Of a stretch of 64,000 nt of DNA, positions 53,321 to 62,736 are shown piece after piece (the first letter of the stretch is position 1; each line of letters starts with the position of its first letter). A model generated the notes under the pieces. That model had not been told where the DNA came from and ran no database searches. It worked only from the letters and a program-made list of their open reading frames with translations. Made by a program: the position numbers and the translations under genes. Source of the stretch: DATJLY01 sp963773665 (lineage in GTDB: Bacteria > Pseudomonadota > Alphaproteobacteria > ATCC43930 > CGMCC-115725); contig CAVZBZ010000001.1 of the NCBI GenBank assembly GCA_963773665.1, positions 1,240,001-1,304,000 of the forward strand, written 5' to 3'.

Positions 53321-54625
53321 ATGAAAGCAAGCCTCGATATCGGCACGGGCGCCGTGCCGCGTGCGGCAAAGCGGCCAATGAGCTGGCCGGTCTGCGCCAC
53401 CGTTTTCTTCATCGGCAGCGTGATCCTGTGGGCCGACCGCAGCAATTTCGGCGTCGCCGCCGCGGTCTGGTCGAAGTCCTATGGCTGGACCAAGTCGACG
53501 ACCGGGCTGATGCTGAGCGCGTTCTCGCTGGGCTATCTCATCATGATGCCGCTGGGCGGCTGGCTTACCGACCGGCTCGGGCCGCGCCGCACCTTGGGCG
53601 GCTGCATGGCTGGCTGGTCGCTGTGGGTCCTGCTGACGCCGATCGCACCCGCGATGATCTGGCTCACGGCCATGTTCCGCGTTCTCCTGGGCGCGTTCGA
53701 GGCGCCCTACATTCCCGGCAGCTCCGCCGCCGTCGCCCGCGCCATCTCCGCCGACCATCGCCGCGGCCGGTTCGGCGCGTTCGTGCAGTCGGGCGCGCAA
53801 TTGGGACCCGCGGTGGGAGTCGCCGCCGCCGGCGGCATCCTCGCCGCGTCCGGCTCGGCGGCGATGATCTTCATCGTGTTCGGCCTGATCGGCATCGCCG
53901 TCGCCGCCCTGTGGTGGGGCTATGCGCGCAACTACAGCGACCCCGTGCCGGTCGGCGAGGCGGCGCAGACCGAGGAAGCGCGGGCACGCGCCGCCCAGGC
54001 GCCGGTGCCGTACGTGAAGCTCATCACGACGCGCGCGCTGTGGCCGCTCTATTTCGGCTATTTCGCGCTGCCCTATTGCCAGTACATCTTCCTCAACTGG
54101 TTGCCCATCTACCTGACGCAGTACCGCCACATCCCGCTCACCCAGGCGAGCCTCTTAAGCGCAGTGCCCTTCCTCGTCGCCTTCGTCGCGGTGAACGTCA
54201 CCGGCTGGGGCATGGACTGGTTCACCGTGCGCGGCTGGCGCTGGGGCGGCATGCACCGCAAGTTCTTCATCGCGCTGGGCGCGGCGACCTATGCCGTAAC
54301 CACCTTGATCGCGGCCAACACCGCGTCGACGACGCTCGCGGTCACCATGATCATCGTCGCCAATGCCGGGCTTTCGTTCTATGTCATCCCGTTCTGGACG
54401 ATCTGCACCGACATGTCGCCGAAGCAGAACGGGGCGTTGAGCGGCCTCATGAATTTCTGCGGCATCATCGGCGCGACCATCTCGCCGTTCCTCAGCGGCG
54501 TGATCGCCGACGCGACCGGCGCGTTCGTGGCGCCCTTGGAGCTTGCGGTCGCGATCATGGTGGTGGCGGCGACCACGGCGGTGCTGTTCGTGCGCATCAG
54601 GCCGCTGCACGAACTCGTGGGCTGA
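53321..54625 (+). CDS. MFS transporter (anion:cation symporter family)
   Basis: 434 residues, 12 helices. ILWADRSNFGVAA in TM1, GWLTDRLGPRRTLGG after TM2, GAFEAPYIPGSSAAVARAIS after TM4, and the C-terminal half TDMSPKQNGALSGLMNF; these are typical of the ACS branch (phthalate, galactonate, and other organic anions). ATG 53321 follows GGGAGGGTCGTC. Followed after 18 bp by hyuA, so the three genes probably import and hydrolyse one substrate. Confidence 0.88.
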   Translation: MKASLDIGTGAVPRAAKRPMSWPVCATVFFIGSVILWADRSNFGVAAAVWSKSYGWTKSTTGLMLSAFSLGYLIMMPLGGWLTDRLGPRRTLGGCMAGWSLWVLLTPIAPAMIWLTAMFRVLLGAFEAPYIPGSSAAVARAISADHRRGRFGAFVQSGAQLGPAVGVAAAGGILAASGSAAMIFIVFGLIGIAVAALWWGYARNYSDPVPVGEAAQTEEARARAAQAPVPYVKLITTRALWPLYFGYFALPYCQYIFLNWLPIYLTQYRHIPLTQASLLSAVPFLVAFVAVNVTGWGMDWFTVRGWRWGGMHRKFFIALGAATYAVTTLIAANTASTTLAVTMIIVANAGLSFYVIPFWTICTDMSPKQNGALSGLMNFCGIIGATISPFLSGVIADATGAFVAPLELAVAIMVVAATTAVLFVRIRPLHELVG

Positions 54626-54629
54626 GACC

Positions 54630-54635
54630 GGAGGG
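54630..54635 (+). promoter_or_regulatory. ribosome-binding site supporting a TTG start for hyuA
   Basis: GGAGGG, 8 bases before TTG 54644; the nearest ATG (54656) is too far from it, so TTG is favoured. Confidence 0.65.
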
Positions 54636-54643
54636 TACGGCGC

Positions 54644-56695
54644 TTGCCTTCGTGGATGGTCGGCGTCGATACCGGCGGCACCTTCACCGATCTCGTCGCG
54701 GTCGAGCAGGAGACGGGTGTGCTGCGGCTTGCCAAGGTGCCGTCGGTGCCGGGCGACCCGTCGGCCGCGGTGCTCGAGGCATTGGCGCACCTGTTCGCGG
54801 AGGGCGTGGCGCCCAGCGAGGTCGCGATGCTGGTGCACGGCACCACGGTCGCGACCAACGCGCTCATCGAGGGTGACGGCGCCAAGGTCGGGCTCATCAT
54901 CACCAAGGGCTTTCGCGCCGTCTATGAGGCGCGCGGCTGGAGCCAGCCGCGCGGCAGCGATCTGCTCGACACGTTCTACCGGAAGCCGCCGCTCCTGGTG
55001 CCGCAGCGCCTGACCGAGGAGGCGAGCGAGCGCCTCGACTTCGAGGGCAACGTGCTGACGCCGCTCGACGAGGGGGCGTTGCGCGAAGCGGTGCGGCGGC
55101 TTGCGAAGGCGGGGGTCGATGCGATCGCCGTGTGCTTTCTCTTCTCGTTCCTCAACCCCGCGCACGAGCGTGCAGCGGCGCGCATCATCGCCGAGGAGGC
55201 ACCGCGCGTGCGCGTCTCGCTGTCCTCGACGGTGCTGCCGGTGATCCGCGAATATCCGCGGCTGTCGACGACGGTGATCGACGCCTATGTCGGCCCCAGG
55301 GTCGAGCGCTATCTGATGCGGCTGGCCGAGCGGCTCGAGGCGGCGGGCGTTGTGACGCCGCAGCTTTATCTCATGCAGTCGAACGGCGGCCTCACGCGGC
55401 TTGCGGCGGGCGCGCGCCATCCGAACGAGACCCTGCTGTCGGGTCCGGCGGCGGGCGTCATCGCCGGAACCGCGCTCGCCGCGTTGGCCCAACGCCGCCA
55501 CGTCGTCACCTTCGACATGGGCGGCACCAGCACCGACATCAGCGTCATCGCCGACGGCAGCGTGCTCGAGACCACGGAAGGCGAGATCGCGGGCCAGGAC
55601 ATCGGCACGCCGATGCTGCGCGTGCGCACGCTGGGCGCGGGCGGCGGCACCATCGCCGCCATCGGCAAGGACGGGCTTCTGAAGGTGGGGCCACAGAGCG
55701 CCGGCTCGCAGCCCGGCCCCGCGTGCTACGGCAAGGGCGGCAGCGAGGCGACGGTGACGGACGCCAACCTCGTGCTCGGCGCACTGTCGGGCGAGGCGCC
55801 GCTCGCGGGCTCGCTCCGGCTCGACGAAGATGCGGCGCGGCGTGCGCTCGAACATCTCGGCGCGAAGCTCGGCCTCGACGCGATCGCCACGGCCAAGGGG
55901 ATAAGGCGCATCGTCAATACGCAAATGGCCGTCGATCTGCGCCTTGCCCTGCGCGAGCAGGGACAGGACCCGCGCAAATTCGCGCTCGTCGCGTTCGGCG
56001 GCGCGGGGCCGCTGCATGCCGCCTCGCTCGCGCGCAGCGTCGGCATCCCGACCGTGCTGGTGCCGCCCTATCCCGGCATCAACTGCGCGATCGGCATGCT
56101 GCAGACGGCGGTGCGGCATTCCTATCTGCGCTCGGAGATGGGCGTGCTGAGCCGGTTCCCGGCAGCACGGATGGCGGAGCTGTTTGCGGCGCTTGAAGAA
56201 GCGGCGCTCAAGGACGCGCGCGAGGAGGGATTCGCGCCGTCGTCGGTAAAGCTCACGCGGCTCTTGGACCTGCGCTATCCGCACCAGGGCTATACGCTGG
56301 CCGTGGAATGCCCCGCCGGCCTCGACCGCGCCGCGATCAAGGCTTCGTTCGACGCCCTCCACGGCCGCGTCTATGGCCAGTCGGCGCCGCGCGAGGACGC
56401 CGAGATCGTGACGTTTCGCGTCCAGGCCGAGATCGAGGTGCCGCGTTTTTTGCCGAAGCGTCTGAACCATGGCGACGGCAATGTCGCGCGCGCAGCACTT
56501 GGCGAGCGGCCGCTCTTCGATCTCGAGCGCGACCGCTTCGCCCCCGCCAATATCTATGACCGCGCCAAGCTTCTGCCGGGCGACCGCATCGCGGGACCTG
56601 CGATCGTCGCGCAGTTCGACGCCACCACGGTTATCCTCGCGGGCCAGGAGGCGCGCGTCGATCCTTACGGCCTCATCGTCATCGAGGACACATGA
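54644..56695 (+). CDS. hydantoinase/oxoprolinase family protein, A subunit (HyuA-like)
   Basis: 683 residues. GVDTGGTFTDLVAVE is the actin-fold phosphate loop at the N-terminus; HGTTVATNALIEGDGAKVGLI and FDMGGTSTDISVI are the two other classic segments. It works with HyuB as an ATP-dependent hydantoinase, 5-oxoprolinase or acetone/acetophenone carboxylase. TTG start supported by the ribosome site at 54630. The stop overlaps hyuB by four bases (ATGA, 56692-56695). Confidence 0.93.
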   Translation: MPSWMVGVDTGGTFTDLVAVEQETGVLRLAKVPSVPGDPSAAVLEALAHLFAEGVAPSEVAMLVHGTTVATNALIEGDGAKVGLIITKGFRAVYEARGWSQPRGSDLLDTFYRKPPLLVPQRLTEEASERLDFEGNVLTPLDEGALREAVRRLAKAGVDAIAVCFLFSFLNPAHERAAARIIAEEAPRVRVSLSSTVLPVIREYPRLSTTVIDAYVGPRVERYLMRLAERLEAAGVVTPQLYLMQSNGGLTRLAAGARHPNETLLSGPAAGVIAGTALAALAQRRHVVTFDMGGTSTDISVIADGSVLETTEGEIAGQDIGTPMLRVRTLGAGGGTIAAIGKDGLLKVGPQSAGSQPGPACYGKGGSEATVTDANLVLGALSGEAPLAGSLRLDEDAARRALEHLGAKLGLDAIATAKGIRRIVNTQMAVDLRLALREQGQDPRKFALVAFGGAGPLHAASLARSVGIPTVLVPPYPGINCAIGMLQTAVRHSYLRSEMGVLSRFPAARMAELFAALEEAALKDAREEGFAPSSVKLTRLLDLRYPHQGYTLAVECPAGLDRAAIKASFDALHGRVYGQSAPREDAEIVTFRVQAEIEVPRFLPKRLNHGDGNVARAALGERPLFDLERDRFAPANIYDRAKLLPGDRIAGPAIVAQFDATTVILAGQEARVDPYGLIVIEDT

Positions 56696-58363
56696 TTATC
56701 GATCCCGTCACCACCGAGGTCGTGGCGAGCCGCCTGCGCGAGGCGGCGGCGACCATGGAATACGCGCTCTATCACAGCGGCTATTCGCCGATCCTGCGCG
56801 AATCGAAGGACGGCACCGCCGGCCTCACCGACGAGGCGGGCCGCGTCGTCATCGTCGGCGGCGGCATCCAGTATCACTTCATGCAGTACCGGCTCGCGGT
56901 CGAGGCGGTGCTGGCGCGCTGTCCCGTGGCGAGGCTCAGGCCCGGCGACAGCTTCATCACCAACGATCCGTACAAGGCCGGAAGCTCGCACGCGCCCGAC
57001 ATGGTGGCGGTGACGCCGTGCTTTCATCGCGGGCAGGTTGTCGGCTTCGGCGTGAGCGTCGCGCACAAGGCCGATATCGGCGGTCTGGTGCCGGGCTCGT
57101 CGGGCGCGGGCGCCAGGGAAATCTTTCACGACGGGCTGCTGCTCCCGCCGGTGCGGTTCCAGAGCGCGGACGGCATCGACGAAGATGTCGAGGCGATCAT
57201 CGCCAACAACAGCCGCATCCCCGACATCCTGTTGGGCGACCTGCGCGCGCAGGTGGGCGCGACGCGGATCGGCGGCGAGCGGCTGGCGGCGCTGTGCGAG
57301 GAATATGGCGCCGACACGGTGCGCGCGGTGATGGCGAGCCTCATGGACCTTGCCGGGCGGCGCTTGCGCGCCGAGTTCGCGCGCTGGCCCGACGGCGAGA
57401 GCGAAGTCGGAAGGATTTTTGGACCATGACGGCGCGGTAAAAGACCGGCCGGTGCGCATCCATGTCCGGGCGCAGAAAACGGGCGAGCGTCTGACCCTCG
57501 ATTTCTCGGGCTCGGCGCCGCAGACCTTGGGGCCGGTCAACCTCGTCGCCTCGACCGCGAAGGCGGTGTCGATGCTGGCCGTGCTCGCCACGTCCGATCC
57601 GACCATCCCGGTCAATGACGGCATCGCGCAAGCGGTCGAGTTCGTCATTCCCGAGGGGCTCGTGGTGAGCCCGCGCCATCCGGCGACGGTGAACCATTAT
57701 TTTCCGACGGCGCACCTCACCTACATCATCGTGCTGGCCGCGCTCGGCCGGCTCAATCCGGCGCGCGCGGTGGCGCCCTCGGGCCTCGGCTCGGGCGCGG
57801 TGTCGATCGGCTACCGCAAGGCGCGGACGGGCAAGCCCGCCGTGCTGTACGAGCTTCTCAACACCTCCTTGGGCGGGACATCCACGCATGACGGCACGCC
57901 GATCGTGATGGCGATGTGCCACTTTACGCCGGGCGCGCCGGTCGAGATCATCGAGAGCGAATATCCGCTGCGCGTGCGCGCCTTCGAGCTGGTGCCGGAT
58001 TCGGCCGGCGCCGGACGCCAGCGCGGCGGCATCGGATATGCCCGCGAGTTCGAGATGCTCGAGGACAGCGTCCTCACCGTGCGCTCGGCCAATCACCGCT
58101 TTGCCGCCTGGGGTTTGAATGGCGGGCTTGCGCCCAAGGCGGCGCGCGTCGTCCTCAATCCCGGAGCCAAGGGCGAGGAGGAGCTCGGCCCCATAGAGAC
58201 CCGCGCCTTGAAGGCCGGCGACGTGATCCGCTTCGAGCGGAGCGGCGGCGGCGGATATGGCCCGCCCGCCGAGCGCAGCGCCGAGGCGGTCCGCAACGAC
58301 GTCGCCGACGGCTATGTCAGCGCGGCGGCGGCGGCCGCGGTTTATGGAAAGCCGCGCCCCTGA
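56692..58363 (+). pseudogene. hydantoinase B subunit (HyuB-like), +1 frameshift
   Basis: ATG 56692 opens MIIDPVTTEVVASRLREAAATM, with LRPGDSFITNDPYKAGSSHAPD, IGGLVPGSSGAGA and EEYGADTVRAVMASLMD of the hydantoinase B family. The first frame stops at 57429. The next frame, starting one base later near 57404-57408, continues GFLDHDGAVKDRPVRI, LTLDFSGSAPQTLGPVN, LNTSLGGTSTHDGTPIV and RSGGGGYGPPAERS to the stop at 58363. Deleting one base gives a continuous 556-residue protein of expected length. As an isolated fact this could be a pseudogene, but five other genes have the same kind of break. Confidence 0.85.
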
Positions 58364-58370
58364 CCCTGGA

Positions 58371-58516
58371 AATTGGGTTCGTTCGGTATTTTGCCGATTG
58401 ACCCTCACCCTCCCGCGCCAGCGCGCGGGTCCCTCCCTCTCCCGCTTTGCGGGAGAGGGTGCCGAGCGGAGCGAGGCGGGTGAGGGAAAGCCGGGCCAAA
58501 TTGGGTTCGTTCGGTA
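58371..58516. repeat. palindromic repeat flanked by 18-bp direct repeats
   Basis: AATTGGGTTCGTTCGGTA occurs at 58371-58388 and again at 58499-58516. Between them lies a palindromic block: CCCTCACCC (58402-58410) mirrored by GGGTGAGGG (58478-58486), with inner CTCTCCCGC/GCGGGAGAG hairpin and CCGCGCCAGCGCGCGG hairpin. No gene is present. The layout resembles a small mobile repeat with duplicated flanks, or one repeat inserted into another. Confidence 0.8.
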
Positions 58517-58519
58517 ATT

Positions 58520-59056
58520 TCACTCCTCGGCGCGGGCGTAGCTTGTGGAGGCGGAGCGGCGGCGGGCGAAATTTTGGGCGTAATAGGCGGCAAGCGCGGG
58601 CGAGCGCACCGCCAGCAGGTTCTCGGCATTGACCCGCTCGGCGCTGACCGACCAGTTAAAGGAGCCGGTCAGCACCGTATCGCCGTCGATCACCATCACC
58701 TTGTTGTGGGCGATGCGCGGGCTTCGATCGACGAATGTCGGAATGCCGGCCGCGGCCACCGCGTCCACCCCCTCGCCGCGCTGGGATGCGGTGATCTTGT
58801 CCACCAGCACCGTGACGGCGACGCCGCGCCGGGCGGCCGCAATCACCGCGGCGACGATGCGCGGCTCGGTGAAATTATAGGCCTGGACCAGCAGCGTGCG
58901 CCGCGCCGCGTCGATCCGCGCCACGGCGAAGGCGCCGCAATCCTCGCCGGCGAGCGTGAAACAGACTTCGGCCGCGCCGACCGGCGCCGGCCCCTCGGCC
59001 GCGGCGCACGGCAGGACGGCGAGAACCAGAAAACCCGCTTTGACGGTCGCGTGCAT
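58520..59056 (-). CDS. secreted phospholipase D-like protein (single HKD motif)
   Basis: 178 residues. Signal peptide MHATVKAGFLVLAVLPCAA. One HxKx4D motif (HNKVMVIDGD) followed by TGSFNWS, as in the Nuc-type endonucleases and other single-motif PLDs that dimerise to build the active site. VLVDKITASQRGEG and NFTEPRIVAAVIAAARRG belong to the core fold. It may be a periplasmic or secreted nuclease or lipase. ATG 59056. Single gene. Confidence 0.87.
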   Translation of the reverse strand: MHATVKAGFLVLAVLPCAAAEGPAPVGAAEVCFTLAGEDCGAFAVARIDAARRTLLVQAYNFTEPRIVAAVIAAARRGVAVTVLVDKITASQRGEGVDAVAAAGIPTFVDRSPRIAHNKVMVIDGDTVLTGSFNWSVSAERVNAENLLAVRSPALAAYYAQNFARRRSASTSYARAEE

Positions 59057-59168
59057 CGCGCCGCGACGTTAGAACAAAGCAAGAACTTCTACAAGCGCCG
59101 CGCTTGCCGAAAGGGGCGGTTGCCGCGTGGAACCGGGCGAAAGCAGATTTGTTGCTTAGACGACCTCG

Positions 59169-59369
59169 ATGGCTCCCGCGATGACGCGACCCAGAGTCTC
59201 ATTCGACAGCGCCAATATCTGGAAGCGGCTGCAAACCTGCCAGACCGTAGCCCAAGCGCACGGCTGGCATCCCAACGACATCATCAATTTCGCCGCCGAA
59301 GTCCGGGAGGCGTTCTCGTACGAAGAGGCGATGAACGTCATCCGGCGCGAGTTCGATATCGTGCGCTGA
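59169..59369 (+). CDS. small hypothetical protein
   Basis: 66 residues (ATG 59169; ATG 59181 also possible). Contains SFDSANIWKRLQTCQTVAQ and AAEVREAFSYEEAMNVIRREFD, mostly helical and charged. No recognised domain; codon use resembles that of neighbours. No clear ribosome site. Gap of about 70 bp to the DUF2061 gene. Confidence 0.5.
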   Translation: MAPAMTRPRVSFDSANIWKRLQTCQTVAQAHGWHPNDIINFAAEVREAFSYEEAMNVIRREFDIVR

Positions 59370-59437
59370 AATCAGCGGCTGAAATTTGACACGAAGGGAA
59401 ACGGCGCGCGCTCCCTTAAGCTCTTTCGGGGGGAAGG

Positions 59438-59824
59438 ATGATCATTGAGTGCGTCATCCCGATTGCGCGCCGACTGACAACGCGGTCATGGCCGCGCTCT
59501 GTGGCGAAGACTCTGACCTGGCGCCTCTTCGCCACGCTCAACTCCTTCGTCATCGCCGTGCTCGTGACGCACAATCTGAAATGGGCGGGATCGATCGTCG
59601 GGATCGAGGCGCTGACAAAAGCCATTTGGTATTTCTTGCACGAGCGCGCGTGGACGCGCCTCCCGGCCGCAGCACCCGTGCAGCAGGCGCCTTCCGTCGC
59701 GCGCGCGGCCGCGCCCATCGTGGTGTCGCGCGCGACAGGCCGGGCGGCGCCGACCTCGTTCCACCGCTGCCTTGCGGTGCATCTGCACTACACGGCGAAC
59801 TCGGGCGCGATGCAGTCGCGCTGA
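59438..59824 (+). CDS. DUF2061 membrane protein
   Basis: 128 residues. SVAKTLTWRLFATLNSFVIA, THNLKWAGSIVGIEALTKAIWY and FLHERAW are the DUF2061 pattern, with two helices. Its Ala-rich C-terminal extension (about residues 75-128) is not part of the family. Function unknown. ATG 59438 follows GGGGGGAAGG. Convergent with the yccF gene. Confidence 0.85.
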   Translation: MIIECVIPIARRLTTRSWPRSVAKTLTWRLFATLNSFVIAVLVTHNLKWAGSIVGIEALTKAIWYFLHERAWTRLPAAAPVQQAPSVARAAAPIVVSRATGRAAPTSFHRCLAVHLHYTANSGAMQSR

Positions 59825-59830
59825 GGGAAG

Positions 59831-60265
59831 CTAGCGCCAACGATAGGCCGGGGGCGGCGCGTCGGCCGGCACGACCATGCGGCCCACTGGCCAGAGCGCA
59901 AGCCCGGCGAGCTTCAGATGCGCCCAGGCGAACGGCAAGCCCACGATCGTGACGCCAAGCAGCAGCGCCGCGCCCAAATGGCCCAAGGCCAGCCACCAGC
60001 CCGCGAGCACGAGCCAGATGAGATTGCCGAGCGTGCCGAGCGCGCCGGTGCCAAGGTCCTCGTGTCCGGTCCACTCCGCGCGCGCGACGACGCGATGGCC
60101 GAACGGCAGGAAGCTGTAGCGCGCGATCGACAAGGCGGCGCGCGCCCATGGCAAGCCCACGACGGTGAGCGCCATGATGAGCGCCGCCAGCACCCAGGCA
60201 AGCGCCATCACCGCGCCGCCGCAAAGGAGCCAGAGGAGATTGAGGAGGAACGAGAGGATCGGCAT
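59831..60265 (-). CDS. yccF: YccF-family (DUF307) membrane protein
   Basis: 144 residues. Begins MPILSFLLNLLWLLCGG and repeats the YccF pattern twice: LTVVGLPWARAALSIARYSFLPFGH and VTIVGLPFAWAHLKLAGLALWPVGR. Integral membrane protein of unknown function. Fourth gene in line after pspA-pspB-pspC (4-bp gap to pspC), so it is probably regulated with them. Confidence 0.85.
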   Translation of the reverse strand: MPILSFLLNLLWLLCGGAVMALAWVLAALIMALTVVGLPWARAALSIARYSFLPFGHRVVARAEWTGHEDLGTGALGTLGNLIWLVLAGWWLALGHLGAALLLGVTIVGLPFAWAHLKLAGLALWPVGRMVVPADAPPPAYRWR

Positions 60266-60269
60266 CGCG

Positions 60270-60647
60270 TCACAAATCCCGGAACTTGCGGTGGAGGTCG
60301 AAGTCGGGCGAGGCGACATTGGTCTCCATGGCGCGGAGCCGCGTCTCGAGATCGCCGAAGCGGCGCCGCAGATGCTGCAACGTTCCGTCGGGCTCGTTGG
60401 CGACGCCGCGCCAGAATGCCTCGTCCTCGCGGCTCGCGAACAAGGCCGGCGGGCGCTTCGGCAGCGCGATCCACAGCACGACATAGGCCGCCACGGCCGG
60501 CACGAAGAACAGGAACAGCGCCAGGACGAAGCCGAGCCGGATCGCGATCGGCTCGACCCCGAAATAGCGCGCGATGCCGGAGGCGACGCCGGCGACGACG
60601 CCGTTCTCGGGATCGCGATAGAGACGGAAGCGTGCATCGTTCCACAT
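60270..60647 (-). CDS. pspC: PspC-domain envelope stress protein
   Basis: 125 residues. PENGVVAGVASGIARYFGVEPIAIRLGF and VVLWIALP form the PspC domain with its membrane helix. The C-terminal part is helical. In E. coli PspC signals membrane stress together with PspB to release PspF from PspA (established). ATG overlaps the pspB stop by one base. Confidence 0.88.
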   Translation of the reverse strand: MWNDARFRLYRDPENGVVAGVASGIARYFGVEPIAIRLGFVLALFLFFVPAVAAYVVLWIALPKRPPALFASREDEAFWRGVANEPDGTLQHLRRRFGDLETRLRAMETNVASPDFDLHRKFRDL

Positions 60648-60901
60648 CAGATACCTCCGGTGCGGGCGCGCCAGCCCGGCGCCTCGGCGTCGAGCACGCG
60701 CTCCAGGGCCGCGACGCGCCCTTCCATGCGGCGCGCGATGTCGTAAAGCTCGCCGAGCGCCTTCTCGTCATCGGCCGAAAGGCGCCGGCTCCTGCGCCAG
60801 CGCGCGAGATAATGCGCGACGATCCAGATCGGCGCGACGACCAGCAGAAAGATCAGGCCGAGGACGAACACGAGGGCGCCACCCATTCCCGCCGCCATCA
60901 T
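60647..60901 (-). CDS. pspB: PspB-like envelope stress protein
   Basis: 84 residues. One N-terminal membrane helix (ALVFVLGLIFLLVVAPIWIVAHY) and a cytoplasmic helical part (DDEKALGELYDIARRMEGRVAALERVLD), which is exactly the PspB layout. Overlaps pspA by four bases (ATGA). Confidence 0.83.
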   Translation of the reverse strand: MMAAGMGGALVFVLGLIFLLVVAPIWIVAHYLARWRRSRRLSADDEKALGELYDIARRMEGRVAALERVLDAEAPGWRARTGGI

Positions 60902-61572
60902 GCCGGCTTGATCCGGTTGCCGAGCCGCACCTTCAAGGCGGCAAGCTCTTCCTCGACGCGCGCGTCCTTCTCGAGGCCGGCGATCTCGTCGGCGACGCCG
61001 GGCTTGCGGCCAAGCTCGAACGCCTCGACCTTGCCCTCCACGTGGTCGAGCGCGCGCTCGACCTCGTCGAAGCGGGCGAACGCATCGACGATGCGCTCGT
61101 CAAAGAGATTGGTGCGGATGCGGATGCGCGAGGACGCGGTCTTGTGCCGCGCGGCGATTCCCTTCTCGCGCGACTTGGCGTCGGCGAGCTTCGCCTGCAG
61201 TTTTGTGATGTCGTCGTTCTGCTTGTCGAGGGCGGATGCGACGAGCGCGAGCTGGTTCTCCTCGCGCGCGAGCGTGTCCTCGAGTCGCGCCTTCGCGGCG
61301 AGCGCGCCTTTCGCCAGATCCTCGCGTCCCTTGGTGAGAGCGAGTTCGGCGCGGCGCTGCCATTCGTCGCGCTCGCGCCGCATCGCCTCGAGCCGGCGCT
61401 CCATCTCCTTCTTCTCGGCGATGGTGCGGACCGCCTGCGAGCGGACCTCGACCAGCGTGTCCTCCATCTCCTGGATGATGAGGCGGATGATCTTTTCCGG
61501 ATCCTGGGCGCGATCGAGGATGGCGTTGAGGTTCGAATTCACGATGTCGGCAAGGCGAGAGAAGATGCCCAT
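60898..61572 (-). CDS. pspA: phage shock protein A
   Basis: 224 residues. MGIFSRLADIVNSNLNAIL is the membrane-binding amphipathic helix; the rest is a long PspA/IM30 coiled coil (EDPEKIIRLIIQEMEDTL-type AQDPEKIIRLIIQEMEDTL, ELALTKGREDLAKGAL). It binds stressed inner membrane and restrains PspF. First gene of pspA-pspB-pspC-yccF, downstream of a sigma-54 promoter at 61607-61622. Confidence 0.95.
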   Translation of the reverse strand: MGIFSRLADIVNSNLNAILDRAQDPEKIIRLIIQEMEDTLVEVRSQAVRTIAEKKEMERRLEAMRRERDEWQRRAELALTKGREDLAKGALAAKARLEDTLAREENQLALVASALDKQNDDITKLQAKLADAKSREKGIAARHKTASSRIRIRTNLFDERIVDAFARFDEVERALDHVEGKVEAFELGRKPGVADEIAGLEKDARVEEELAALKVRLGNRIKPA

Positions 61573-61606
61573 TTCGGTCCTCGGCAAATGACTTCGCCAA
61601 CCATTG

Positions 61607-61622
61607 TGCAGGGACCGTGCCA
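61607..61622 (-). promoter_or_regulatory. sigma-54 promoter of the psp operon
   Basis: On the minus strand TGGCACG-GTCC-CTGCA matches the consensus TGGCACG-N4-TTGCW at all but one base. It lies 35 bp before the pspA start codon and faces the pspF gene across a 144-bp gap, where PspF activator sites would be expected (for example GGTT...AACC around 61633-61653, weak). Confidence 0.82.
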
Positions 61623-61716
61623 GGCGGCTAAGTGGTTGAATTATCGAAAGAACCTTGGCAGGCTCGGCGCAGAAGTGGTGGATTTCGCGAGATAATGTGG
61701 CTATATTCGCCATAGC

Positions 61717-62713
<997 letters not shown>

Positions 62714-62736
<23 letters not shown>

